A stretch of 17,945 nucleotides of DNA. It comes from an uncultured Collinsella sp. (lineage in GTDB: Bacteria; Actinomycetota; Coriobacteriia; Coriobacteriales; Coriobacteriaceae). A program made the position numbers and the translations under genes. Positions 1-9,325 of the stretch are shown here, in pieces. Below the pieces are notes generated by a model that ran no database searches, was not told where the DNA came from, and saw nothing but the letters and a program-made list of their open reading frames with translations. Positions within the stretch are counted from its first letter, which is position 1. Each line of letters begins with the position of its first letter. Location: NCBI GenBank assembly GCA_900546105.1, contig URBP01000041.1, positions 1 through 17,945 of the forward strand. The letters run 5' to 3'.

Positions 1-10
1 GAGTTCCGCA

Positions 11-47
11 CGCAAAGAAGGCCACTTAATGTGGCCTTCGTCTTGCG
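11..47 (-). terminator. Terminator-like hairpin downstream of the NlpC/P60 gene
   Basis: An 8-bp stem AAGGCCAC (18-25) and GTGGCCTT (31-38) encloses a 5-nt loop. Outer bases 11-15 and 43-47 can also pair. Read on the minus strand the stem is followed by a short T-rich stretch (CTTTG), about 70 nt after the stop codon of the upstream gene. The U-tract is weak, so it could also serve a plus-strand gene outside the window. Confidence 0.55.
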
Positions 48-106
48 CAGGACTGCCCGAGCAGGCAATCAAATATATTGCGGGCGGGCACGCGGCCCAG
101 TCGGCT

Positions 107-1312
107 TTACGACAGCGCAATACCGCCAAGCCAGCCCCAACGCACGCCAGAGCCAGTACCATAAAAGCTAATGAACGAATCAAGCGACTTAGACGTAATG
201 GCGCCCTCGTTGCTCATTACGATGCCGCCGCCAACGTAGATACCCACATGACCGTAGATAAGGCCCGGAGCACCCGTGCCGCTGTGCGAGGAATCGGCCA
301 CGATCATGCCCACCTGCAGCGCCGAGCGGTCGGAGCTATAGCACCAGGCGTTGAACATGTCACACGCGTTGCCGCCAAAATAGCCCACGCCGGCATTGCG
401 GAAGACATTGGTAACCCACGCCGCGCACCAGTTCTGACCCGGCGAAGGCGTGGAGTAGCACGCGTTGACGACGGCCTGCTGCTTGCCCGAGCCGGCATTC
501 TGCTGCGGAGTTCCGGGCGCATACGATCCACCGCCCGAGCTCGAACCACCCGAGTAGGAATTGTTCTTGTTCGCGGCGGCCGCGGCAGCGGCGGCCTTCC
601 TAGCGGCCTCCTCGGCCTGGGCGGCAGCGAGAATCTCGGAATCGCGCTGAGCCATGAGCTCCTTGACGTCGTCGGAAAGACCGTTCAGCACGGTCTGGAC
701 TTCTTGCTGCTTGGCCTGCATATCCTGCATCTGAGCCGTCTGCTGGTCCTTGAGTTTCTCCAGGTTGGCCTTTTGTGCTTCGAGCTCGGTCTTCTGCGCG
801 TCGAGCTCAGCCTGAATCGTCTGGATATCCTCGATGGCATCGCGGTCGCTCTTGTTGATCTTCTCAACGTAATGCGCGTTGGCGACGAGTTCCTCAAACG
901 AGCCAGAGGCCAGCAGCAGCGACAGGATGTTCGTACCGCCGGACTTGTAGCTGGCGGCCACGCGATCGGAAAGGTCGTTGCGCTTCTTCTTGAGCTCGGC
1001 CTTCTTTTCATCGATCTGGGCCTGCGTGTCGTCAATCTTGCCCTGGACATTCTCGATGTCGTTGAGGGTCTGGGCATTCTTGTTGGCCAGCGCCGCATAC
1101 TCATTTGCGATGCTGTCGAGCTGGGCCTGAACCTCGTCGAGTTGGGCCTGGGCGGCATTCAATTTATCGGTGGTTTCTTTGGAAGCCTCCGCCGCATGGG
1201 CGCGAGTGGGCAGGCCAAAAAGAACTGCCGCAGAAGCGGCGCCGAACAGGGCCTTAAGGGCAGTGCGGCGCGAGAGCTCCTGGGAAAGGATGGAATCGCT
1301 GTTTGGTGACAT
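107..1312 (-). CDS. Exported coiled-coil NlpC/P60-type cell-wall hydrolase (PcsB-like N-domain)
   Basis: This 401-residue protein probably cleaves peptidoglycan outside the membrane. Residues 1-41 form a signal peptide with a Tat-like SRRTALK and an AHA-A cleavage site. Residues 42-240 are a Glu/Gln/Lys-rich coiled coil, including the ASYKSGG...LLLASGSFEELV segment typical of PcsB/EnvC-type hydrolase regulators. An Ala stretch and a Gly/Ser linker (about 238-275) lead to a C-terminal papain-like domain (about 276-401). Its likely nucleophile is Cys296 (NWCAAWV) and its likely base His355 (YGHVGIYV). The start at 1312 has an upstream GGAG. In PcsB-type proteins the coiled coil restrains the hydrolase until division proteins activate it; that this one works the same way is inferred. 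A CHAP rather than NlpC/P60 assignment is possible. Confidence 0.87.
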   Translation of the reverse strand: MSPNSDSILSQELSRRTALKALFGAASAAVLFGLPTRAHAAEASKETTDKLNAAQAQLDEVQAQLDSIANEYAALANKNAQTLNDIENVQGKIDDTQAQIDEKKAELKKKRNDLSDRVAASYKSGGTNILSLLLASGSFEELVANAHYVEKINKSDRDAIEDIQTIQAELDAQKTELEAQKANLEKLKDQQTAQMQDMQAKQQEVQTVLNGLSDDVKELMAQRDSEILAAAQAEEAARKAAAAAAAANKNNSYSGGSSSGGGSYAPGTPQQNAGSGKQQAVVNACYSTPSPGQNWCAAWVTNVFRNAGVGYFGGNACDMFNAWCYSSDRSALQVGMIVADSSHSGTGAPGLIYGHVGIYVGGGIVMSNEGAITSKSLDSFISFYGTGSGVRWGWLGGIALS

Positions 1313-1430
1313 ATGTACTCCGTTACATGCTTATTTATATGTCGCTCAACTCATACATATTAGCGTACATATGGCGCGTCCCAACGATTTCCACGAACGG
1401 CAGGAAACTACAAGGTCGGCGGCTCGTAAG

Positions 1431-1457
1431 CAATTGTCAAATTTGAGGCAACAATTG
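1431..1457. promoter_or_regulatory. Nested palindromes in the nlpC-galE divergent intergenic region
   Basis: The 266-bp gap between the divergent starts (1313-1578) contains CAATTGT (1431-1437) and ACAATTG (1451-1457) as an inverted repeat, with a perfect 10-bp palindrome TCAAATTTGA (1437-1446) nested in it. A second inverted repeat, CATATGTAC (1310-1318) and GTACATATG (1365-1373), overlaps the start codon of the minus-strand gene. The gap is AT-rich compared with the genes. These look like regulator sites, but I cannot name a regulator. Confidence 0.4.
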
Positions 1458-1535
1458 AGCAAGCTCTTATATGAGTACGTTAACATAATCCTCTGCTTTT
1501 CCTACAGTGCACCATTTGGGCGTCCCCGCCTGCGC

Positions 1536-1541
1536 TATACT
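1536..1541 (+). promoter_or_regulatory. Candidate -10 box of the galE promoter
   Basis: TATACT matches the -10 consensus at five of six positions and lies 37 nt before the galE start. No good -35 hexamer stands at 16-18 nt upstream. Its place inside the possible upstream extension of the reading frame supports the downstream start at 1579. Confidence 0.4.
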
Positions 1542-1578
1542 CCCCTCTAGAAGTGTTCCTGATTCGATAGGAGACTAC

Positions 1579-2640
1579 ATGTCCAAAGCACTCGACCCCA
1601 TAGACACCTGCGTCCTCGTTACCGGTGGCGCCGGCTTTATCGGCTCGCACACCGTCGTTCAGCTGCTCGAGGGTGGCTACCAGGTCGTCATCGTCGATGA
1701 TCTCTCCAACTCCAGCGCCGTCGCCGTCGACCGCGTCAAGACCATCGTGGGCGACGAAGCCGCCAAGAACCTCACCTTCTACAAGGCCAACGTGCTCGAC
1801 CGCGATGCGATGAACAAGATCTTCGATACCCATCAGATCGACCGTGTCATCCACTTTGCCGGCTTTAAGGCCGTCGGCGAGTCGGTGAGCAAGCCCGTCG
1901 AGTACTACCACAACAACATCGAGAACACCCTGGTGCTCATCGACGTCATGCGCAACCATGGCTGCAAGTCCATCATCTTCTCGAGCTCCTCGACCGTCTA
2001 CGGCGACCCGGACAACCCGCCCGTCACCGAGGAAGACCCCAAGAAGCCCGCAACCAACCCCTATGGCTGGACCAAGTGGATGATCGAGCAGATCCTTATG
2101 GACGTCCACACCGCCGACCCCGAGTGGGACGTCGTGCTGCTCCGTTACTTCAACCCCATCGGCGCTCATCCGTCGGGCCTGATCGGCGAGGACCCCAACG
2201 GCATCCCCAACAACCTGGTGCCCTATGTCGCCCAGGTCGCCGTGGGCAAGCTCGAGGCCGTTCAGGTCTATGGCAACGACTACCCCACCCCCGACGGCAC
2301 CGGCGTGCGCGACTACATCCACGTGTGCGATCTGGCCTCTGGTCACGTTGCCGCCCTTAACTGGATGAACGGCAAAACCGGCGTCGAGATCTTTAACCTG
2401 GGCACCGGCACCGGCACCTCGGTACTCGAGGTCGTCGCCGCCTTCTCCAAGGCTTGTGGCAAGGAGCTGCCCTACGTGATCCGCGAGCGCCGCGCCGGCG
2501 ACATCGCTGCCAACTGGTGCGATGCCTCCAAGGCCGAGCGCATGATGGGCTGGAAGGCCCAGTACGACATCGCGGACATGTGCCGCGATAGCTGGAACTG
2601 GCAGAGCCACAACCCCAACGGCTTCGCCGACGCCGAGTAG
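1579..2640 (+). CDS. galE: UDP-glucose 4-epimerase
   Basis: This cytosolic SDR enzyme interconverts UDP-galactose and UDP-glucose with bound NAD (Leloir pathway, and UDP-sugar supply for surface glycans). The product has 353 residues, a usual length. Seen: the Rossmann motif TGGAGFIG (15-22), SSSSTVYG with Ser137 equivalent to E. coli Ser124, catalytic Tyr162 and Lys166 in YGWTK, LRYFNPIGAHPSG, and the C-terminal GDIAANWCDASKA. The residue aligned with E. coli Tyr299 is Asn312. The frame is open upstream to a GTG at 1507, but ATG 1579 has AGGAG at 1569-1573 and a candidate -10 lies between the two, so 1579 is chosen. The gene is monocistronic, followed closely by its own terminator. Confidence 0.96.
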   Translation: MSKALDPIDTCVLVTGGAGFIGSHTVVQLLEGGYQVVIVDDLSNSSAVAVDRVKTIVGDEAAKNLTFYKANVLDRDAMNKIFDTHQIDRVIHFAGFKAVGESVSKPVEYYHNNIENTLVLIDVMRNHGCKSIIFSSSSTVYGDPDNPPVTEEDPKKPATNPYGWTKWMIEQILMDVHTADPEWDVVLLRYFNPIGAHPSGLIGEDPNGIPNNLVPYVAQVAVGKLEAVQVYGNDYPTPDGTGVRDYIHVCDLASGHVAALNWMNGKTGVEIFNLGTGTGTSVLEVVAAFSKACGKELPYVIRERRAGDIAANWCDASKAERMMGWKAQYDIADMCRDSWNWQSHNPNGFADAE

Positions 2641-2662
2641 CAAAAACCTACATACCGCTCTT

Positions 2663-2696
2663 GCCCCGATCTCACGTTGTGAGGTCGGGGCTTTTT
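2663..2696 (+). terminator. Intrinsic terminator of galE
   Basis: A 13-bp stem (2663-2675 with 2679-2691, one G-U pair) and a 3-nt loop are followed directly by TTTTT (2692-2696). The stem begins 22 nt after the galE stop codon. Confidence 0.93.
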
Positions 2697-2745
2697 CATG
2701 GCATGTAACCATTCGCCGAAAATCGACCAACTTTTTTATCTTGCC

Positions 2746-2775
2746 TGTACATGTTTAAACAACATGTTTTACAAT
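2746..2775 (+). promoter_or_regulatory. Candidate malQ-glgP promoter
   Basis: TGTACA (2746-2751) and TACAAT (2770-2775) are separated by 18 nt; the -10 matches at five of six positions. The spacer holds an inverted repeat ACATGTT (2749-2755) / AACATGT (2761-2767), so a regulator bound there would block RNA polymerase. The leader to the malQ start would be roughly 80 nt. Confidence 0.5.
2753..2763 (+). promoter_or_regulatory. GTTTAAACAAC operator-like box at the malQ promoter
   Basis: GTTTAAACAAC contains the palindrome GTTTAAAC and lies in the spacer of the candidate malQ promoter. The identical 11-mer occurs on the minus strand at the gntR promoter (12661-12671), and a one-mismatch copy at the ABC operon promoter (11691-11701). 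The GT-n-TA-n-AC core is the form known for HutC-type GntR operators. Binding by the local GntR protein is an inference. Confidence 0.45.
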
Positions 2776-2860
2776 AGGCGTATCGAATCAGAACATCGGA
2801 GGCGGACTGCACACCCATCGGCAGGCCGACCCCACAACAAGAAGGTTGGTGAGCGCATTC

Positions 2861-4366
2861 ATGGAGCGTGCAAGCGGCGTCCTCATGCCCGTCTCATCTC
2901 TGCCCGGACCATACGGAATCGGCGGCTTTGGCTGGAATGCCTACGACTTCGTCGATTTTCTCGCCTCGTGCAAACAACATTACTGGCAGATTCTGCCCCT
3001 TACGACGACCAGCTATGGCGATTCGCCCTATCAGTCGTTCTCGGCCCGCGCAGGCAACTCCAACTTTATCGACTTTGCCGAGCTTATCGAGGCAGGGTAT
3101 CTGGAGCAGCGCGATATCGATGGCGTGTATCTGGGATCCGACCCCAGCAATGTCGACTACGGTGCCATCTTTGGTGGCCGCCGTCAGATTCTCGACCGCG
3201 CCGCCGAGCGCTTTGCTGCCGACAAGCCGGCCGATTTCGATGACTTTATCCAGGCCAACGAGGACTGGCTCATCCCCTACTGTGAGTTCATGACCGTCAA
3301 AGAGGAGTGCGGTCTCAAGGCGTTTTGGGAGTGGCCCGCGGAGCTCCGCACCCGCGGCGAGGCTTCCGCCAAGGTCTGCGCCGACCATCCGGCGCGTATG
3401 CTCTACCACCAGATGACGCAGTACTTCTTCGATCGCCAGTGGAGCCGCCTCAAGGCCTATGCCAACGAGCGCGACATTCTCATCATCGGCGACCTGCCCA
3501 TCTATGTCTCGCGTGACTCCGTCGAGATGTGGGCGACGCCTGAGCTCTTTAAGATCGACACCGCCGGCAATCCCGTGAGCGTCGCCGGCACGCCGCCCGA
3601 CCAGTTCTCGGCCACCGGCCAGTACTGGGGCAACCCCATCTACGACTGGGACGCCATGGAGTCCGACGGCTTCTCCTGGTGGGAGGGCCGCATTCGCGCC
3701 GCCCTCGACATGTACGACGTCATCCGCCTGGATCACTTCCGCGGCTTCGAGGCCTATTGGGAGGTGCCGTTCTCCTCGCCCGATTCGTCCTACGGTTCGT
3801 GGACGCAGGGTCCCGGCCTCAAGCTCTTCAAGACACTCGAGGAAAAGCTCGGCACGCTGCCCATCATCGCCGAGGACCTGGGCTTCCTCACCCCCGGCGT
3901 CATCGATATGCGCGACAACTCGGGCTTCCCCGGCATGAAGATCCTGCAGTTTGCCTTTGAGGGCACCAACTCGTACTACCTGCCGCACAACTACATTGCC
4001 AACACCGTCGCCTACGTGGGCACCCATGACAACGAGACGGCACGCGGCTGGTTTGAAGGAACGGCCACCCCGCGTCAGCGCGAGCAGGCAGCCCTGTACA
4101 CCCATCAGCAGGCCGGCGAACCCATCACCGACGCGCTCAACCGAACCATCGCAGCCAGCGTGAGCGACACGTGCATCTACACCATGCAGGACCTGCTCAA
4201 CTTGGGCAACGAGGCGCGCATCAACACCCCTGCCACGCTGGGCGGCAACTGGACCTGGCGCATGCTCGACGGCGCCATCACCCGCGAGCTCGAGCACAAA
4301 CTCACCGACTGGACCGAGACCTACTTCCGCATCCCGTCGGAAGCCGAAATCGAGCTTCCTCAATAG
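2861..4366 (+). CDS. malQ: 4-alpha-glucanotransferase (amylomaltase, GH77)
   Basis: This cytosolic enzyme disproportionates maltose and maltodextrins, moving alpha-1,4-glucan segments between acceptors and releasing glucose. The longer chains it makes feed the phosphorylase encoded next. The product is 501 residues, the size of the short bacterial amylomaltases. Seen: the N-terminal SLPGPYGIG, VAGTPPDQFSATGQYWGNP (about 241-259), the nucleophile region RLDHFRGF with Asp291, acid/base Glu338 in IIAEDLG, and Asp390 in GTHDNET. ATG 2861 is chosen because the family usually starts near MERxSG. TTG 2846 and GTG 2849 in the same frame lie too close to the GAAGG at 2841-2845. glgP follows after 128 nt on the same strand. 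Confidence 0.95.
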   Translation: MERASGVLMPVSSLPGPYGIGGFGWNAYDFVDFLASCKQHYWQILPLTTTSYGDSPYQSFSARAGNSNFIDFAELIEAGYLEQRDIDGVYLGSDPSNVDYGAIFGGRRQILDRAAERFAADKPADFDDFIQANEDWLIPYCEFMTVKEECGLKAFWEWPAELRTRGEASAKVCADHPARMLYHQMTQYFFDRQWSRLKAYANERDILIIGDLPIYVSRDSVEMWATPELFKIDTAGNPVSVAGTPPDQFSATGQYWGNPIYDWDAMESDGFSWWEGRIRAALDMYDVIRLDHFRGFEAYWEVPFSSPDSSYGSWTQGPGLKLFKTLEEKLGTLPIIAEDLGFLTPGVIDMRDNSGFPGMKILQFAFEGTNSYYLPHNYIANTVAYVGTHDNETARGWFEGTATPRQREQAALYTHQQAGEPITDALNRTIAASVSDTCIYTMQDLLNLGNEARINTPATLGGNWTWRMLDGAITRELEHKLTDWTETYFRIPSEAEIELPQ

Positions 4367-4413
4367 GAGCTACCGCGCCCGACCCCTCCCCACCGTGCGG
4401 ACGCGCTTGCTTA

Positions 4414-4447
4414 CCCGCGCGAGGCCACCCCAATCCCCTCGCGCGGG
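4414..4447 (+). promoter_or_regulatory. Stable stem-loop between malQ and glgP (possible attenuator)
   Basis: CCCGCGCGAGG (4414-4424) and CCTCGCGCGGG (4437-4447) form a perfect 11-bp stem with a 12-nt loop. ATTCTTAT follows instead of a clean U-run. It may be a partial terminator or an RNA-stability element that sets malQ and glgP levels apart. glgP also has a strong ribosome binding site of its own. Confidence 0.55.
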
Positions 4448-4494
4448 ATTCTTATGAATTGCAGACATGTAATCAACCCATTACAGGAGGAAAC

Positions 4495-6762
<2,268 letters not shown>

Positions 6763-6788
6763 TTTCGTTTCCTTTACCCATCCTCTTG

Positions 6789-6822
6789 AAAGCGGAGTCG
6801 CGGCAGCGCGGCTCCGCTTTTT
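6789..6822 (+). terminator. Intrinsic terminator of glgP
   Basis: A GC-rich 12-bp stem (6791-6802 with 6807-6818, one G-U pair) and a GCAG tetraloop end in a TTTTT run (6818-6822). The stem begins about 27 nt after the glgP stop codon. Confidence 0.92.
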
Positions 6823-6862
6823 GTGCCCGCACGTTACCCTGTGACCCGACTCGACCAAACAA

Positions 6863-7078
6863 TCTCGATCCATAACAACTACTCAACCAAAACGATCCCA
6901 GCTGTTACAGATTGAGACATACCGGCCCCTCCCCTTGGGTTTATCTCAATCTGTAACATCTAGCAGCTGAAATTCGCCTTTGGTGTTACAGATTTAGATG
7001 AAATGGTTAGCTCAGCGGAACCGTCTCTATCTATAACACCTAGCGTCCGAAATCGGCCCTACCTGTTACAGATCGAGA
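6863..7078. repeat. Array of six 15-bp sites in alternating orientation, 40-bp period
   Basis: Six copies of TGTTAyAGATnGAGA alternate in orientation. Inverted copies start at 6863, 6944 and 7024; direct copies start at 6903, 6984 and 7064. Start-to-start distances are 40, 41, 40, 40 and 40, and spacers are 25 nt (one is 26). TGTTA, GAT and AGA are invariant in all six. The copies at 6903-6917 and 6944-6958 are perfect inverted repeats of each other. The spacers at 6959-6983 and 7039-7063 are related (16 of 25 identical, sharing CTAGC and GAAAT), so an inverted-spacer-direct unit of about 55 bp seems to have been duplicated. The array lies between the convergent terminators of glgP and the ABC operon and encodes no credible protein. 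Its function is unknown to me. Confidence 0.85.
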
Positions 7079-7100
7079 CAAGCGACCGGTCAGAAACCCC

Positions 7101-7149
7101 AGCACAAAGAAAGGCTCCCCTCTCGCCCAGTGGACGGGAGGGGAGCCTT
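7101..7149 (-). terminator. Intrinsic terminator of the sugar ABC operon
   Basis: A 15-bp stem (7111-7125 with 7135-7149, one G-U pair) with a 9-nt loop is followed, on the minus strand, by TCTTTGTG. It lies about 70 nt beyond the stop codon of the ATPase gene. Confidence 0.85.
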
Positions 7150-7217
7150 ATATGTGACCGCGGCAAAAGGATGGCAATACCGCAGTCGCCCAAAGGAAGG
7201 GCCTGGATGCACCGGGC

Positions 7218-8417
7218 CTAGATAAGGTTCTTGCCAGAGACCTTATCGAAGAGGTGGGTCGCGTTCTTCTCGAACTTGAACCAGATGGTGTCGCCCGCCT
7301 TGAGCGCACCCTTGGCCTCGAGGTCGACGACGGGGATAATCAGGACAAACTGGCCGTCGGGAGCGGTCACGTGGACATGCTCGGTCGAGCCCATGAGCTC
7401 GGTCACCTCGACGGTACCCTGAAGCGCACCCTCCTCGCCCTTATCGGCAAGCAGGATCTGCTCGGGACGCACGCCGGCCGTAATCTCCTTCACGTCGCCG
7501 CCGTCCCAGTTGAGGGCAAGCTGAGCGCAAGTCTCGGGGGCGAGCGCCACGTTCATATCCTCGGTCTTGACGGTAAAGCCATTGCCCGAGCGCACCAGCT
7601 GGGCATCGAAGAAGTTCATCTGCGGCACGCCGATGAAGCCGGCGACGAAGATGTTCGCGGGATGGTTGAAGACCTCCTGCGGCGTGGCGATCTGCTGGAC
7701 GACGCCGTCCTTCATGACCACGATGCGGTCGCCAAGGGTCATGGCCTCGGTCTGGTCGTGGGTAACGTAGATGAACGTGCCCTTGATCTCGTGGCGCAGC
7801 TTGATGAGCTCGGCACGCATCTGGTTACGCAGCTTGGCGTCCAGGTTGGACAGCGGCTCGTCCATCAGGAAGACCTTGGGATCACGCACGATGGCGCGGC
7901 CGATAGCGACACGCTGGCGCTGGCCGCCCGAAAGCGCCTTGGGCTTACGGTCGAGGTACTGGGTAATGCCCAGAATCTCGGCCGCAGAGCGAACCTTACG
8001 GTCGATTTCGTCTTTGGGGACCTTCTTGAGCTCAAGCGTAAACGCCATGTTCTCGTACACCGTCATATTGGGGTACAGAGCATAGCTCTGGAACACCATG
8101 GCAATGTCGCGGTCCTTGGGTGCCACGTCGTTGACGCGCTTGCCGTCGATGAGCACGTCGCCCGAGGTGATGTCCTCCAGGCCGGCGATCATGCGCATCG
8201 TCGTGGACTTACCGCAGCCAGACGGGCCAACGAGGACGATGAACTCCTGGTCGTGAACGGTGAGGTTGAAGTCCTCTACAGCGAGCACACCGTCCTCGGT
8301 AACCTTGAGGTTGTGCTTCTTCTCCTCGGTCTTCTTCTTTTTGCCAAAGAAGCCCTTCTTTTTTGACTCGTTGTTGGGATACACCTTCTGAACATGTTTG
8401 AGAACGATCTCGGCCAT
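7218..8417 (-). CDS. Sugar ABC transporter ATP-binding protein (MsmK/UgpC/MalK type)
   Basis: This is the cytoplasmic ATPase energising the importer encoded upstream, 399 residues. Seen: Walker A GPSGCGKS (64-71), Q-loop Gln110, signature LSGGQ (162-166), Walker B VFLMDE (182-187), H-loop His220, and a C-terminal TOBE-like region (about 260-395) as in the CUT1 subfamily. A Lys-rich insert (about residues 15-44, with KKKGFFGKKKK) separates the first two strands and is absent from typical MsmK/MalK proteins. The start at 8417 has AAAGG upstream. It is the last gene of the operon, 68 nt after the second permease gene. MsmK-type ATPases can serve several importers; whether this one does is unknown. 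Confidence 0.93.
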   Translation of the reverse strand: MAEIVLKHVQKVYPNNESKKKGFFGKKKKTEEKKHNLKVTEDGVLAVEDFNLTVHDQEFIVLVGPSGCGKSTTMRMIAGLEDITSGDVLIDGKRVNDVAPKDRDIAMVFQSYALYPNMTVYENMAFTLELKKVPKDEIDRKVRSAAEILGITQYLDRKPKALSGGQRQRVAIGRAIVRDPKVFLMDEPLSNLDAKLRNQMRAELIKLRHEIKGTFIYVTHDQTEAMTLGDRIVVMKDGVVQQIATPQEVFNHPANIFVAGFIGVPQMNFFDAQLVRSGNGFTVKTEDMNVALAPETCAQLALNWDGGDVKEITAGVRPEQILLADKGEEGALQGTVEVTELMGSTEHVHVTAPDGQFVLIIPVVDLEAKGALKAGDTIWFKFEKNATHLFDKVSGKNLI

Positions 8418-8435
8418 GTCTCTACCTTTCGATAC

Positions 8436-8460
8436 GCGGCGCCGCGCTGAGGGGCGCCGC
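8436..8460 (-). promoter_or_regulatory. Intercistronic hairpin before the ABC ATPase gene
   Basis: GCGGCGCC (8436-8443) and GGCGCCGC (8453-8460) form a perfect 8-bp GC stem with a 9-nt loop between the second permease and the ATPase. There is no U-run after it on the minus strand, so an RNA-processing or stability role is likelier than termination. Confidence 0.5.
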
Positions 8461-8485
8461 AGAAACTTGCAAAACAGTTACGGCA

Positions 8486-9325
8486 TCAGCCCTTGACAGC
8501 ACCTGCCACCACACCGTCGATGATGTACTTCTGGCAGAAGATGTACATGATGACGATGGGGACAACGACCATCATGATGCAGGCCATCATGGGGCCGAGC
8601 TCGACGTGGCCGTAGCCACCGCGGAAGTACTGGATCAAAATAGGAATGGTCTTGTACTTGGTGGAGTCGAGCGTAAGGTAGGGCAGCAGATAGTCGTTCC
8701 AGACCCACATGGTCTCGAGAATGCCGACCGAAAGATAGGTGGGCTTCATGATGGGAAGGACGATCTTAAAGAACACCTGGACCGGGTTGCAGCCATCGAT
8801 CATGGCCGCTTCCTCGATCTCGAGGGGGATGTTCTTTACAAAGCCGGCGAACATAAAGACCGCGAGGCCCGCGCCAAAGCCCAGATAGATGAAGCAGATG
8901 TTGAACGGCGTGTTGAAGCCGATGCGGTCCGCCAAATTGGACAGCGTGAACATGAGCATCTGGAAGGGCACGACCATCGAGAAGACGAACAGGTAATAGA
9001 AAAAGTTCGAGATCTTGCTGTTGACGCGCACTACGTACCAAGCGCACATGGAGCAGCACACCAAAATCAGAACGACCGACGTGACCGTGATGATGAGCGA
9101 GTACATAAACGCCGAGGCAAAGCCCTGCTCGTTAAGAGCGTGTACGTAGTTTGCGAGACCGTTGAACGTCTCGGGCGTGAGCAGATCGAACGCCGTGGTG
9201 GTGCTGATTGCAGTCCCCTTCTTAAAGGAATTGAGTGCAATCATGAACACGGGGTAGATCCACGCGAGCGACAGGATCGTAAAGAAAATCGAGAGCGCAC
9301 GGTTGATAACCTTATCGCGTTTCAT
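8486..9325 (-). CDS. Sugar ABC transporter permease (MsmG/MalG type)
   Basis: This 279-residue inner-membrane permease is of the CUT1 binding-protein-dependent type. About six hydrophobic segments are visible, the first at residues 10-32. The cytoplasmic EAA loop EEAAMIDGCNPVQVFFKIVLP is at 171-191; it docks on the ATPase. The sequence between ends with the usual MalG-like ...IDGVVAGAVKG. The start overlaps the stop of the preceding permease by one base (TAATG), which indicates translational coupling. A strong AAGGAGGTG lies in the end of the upstream gene. Confidence 0.93.
   Translation of the reverse strand: MKRDKVINRALSIFFTILSLAWIYPVFMIALNSFKKGTAISTTTAFDLLTPETFNGLANYVHALNEQGFASAFMYSLIITVTSVVLILVCCSMCAWYVVRVNSKISNFFYYLFVFSMVVPFQMLMFTLSNLADRIGFNTPFNICFIYLGFGAGLAVFMFAGFVKNIPLEIEEAAMIDGCNPVQVFFKIVLPIMKPTYLSVGILETMWVWNDYLLPYLTLDSTKYKTIPILIQYFRGGYGHVELGPMMACIMMVVVPIVIMYIFCQKYIIDGVVAGAVKG

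Noticed and set aside
29..1309. Long plus-strand open frame of 426 codons opposite the NlpC/P60 gene
   Set aside because: It is antisense to a gene with clear signal peptide, coiled coil and catalytic motifs. Its Leu/Gly/Arg-rich product shows no family motif and is a high-G+C artefact.
1507..1578. GTG start for galE giving 24 extra residues
   Set aside because: The stretch includes the candidate -10 box and lacks a ribosome binding site. ATG 1579 has AGGAG and the usual GalE N-terminus.
1480..2730. Minus-strand 416-codon frame across galE
   Set aside because: It lies opposite a confident galE and has Val/Asp/Gly-rich composition typical of antisense of GC-rich genes, with no recognisable domain. 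The 2894-4363 and 4963-6267 frames over malQ and glgP fail for the same reason.
4171..4494. N-terminal extension of GlgP
   Set aside because: The open frame overlaps the end of malQ in another frame. ATG 4495 has a perfect AGGAGG and the N-terminus expected for the family.
6863..7078. CRISPR array
   Set aside because: The repeats are only 15 bp, alternate in orientation, differ from each other, and two spacers are related. No cas gene is present.
7003..7221. 72-codon open frame in the glgP-ABC gap
   Set aside because: It runs through the repeat array and the operon terminator, has no ribosome binding site and no family resemblance.
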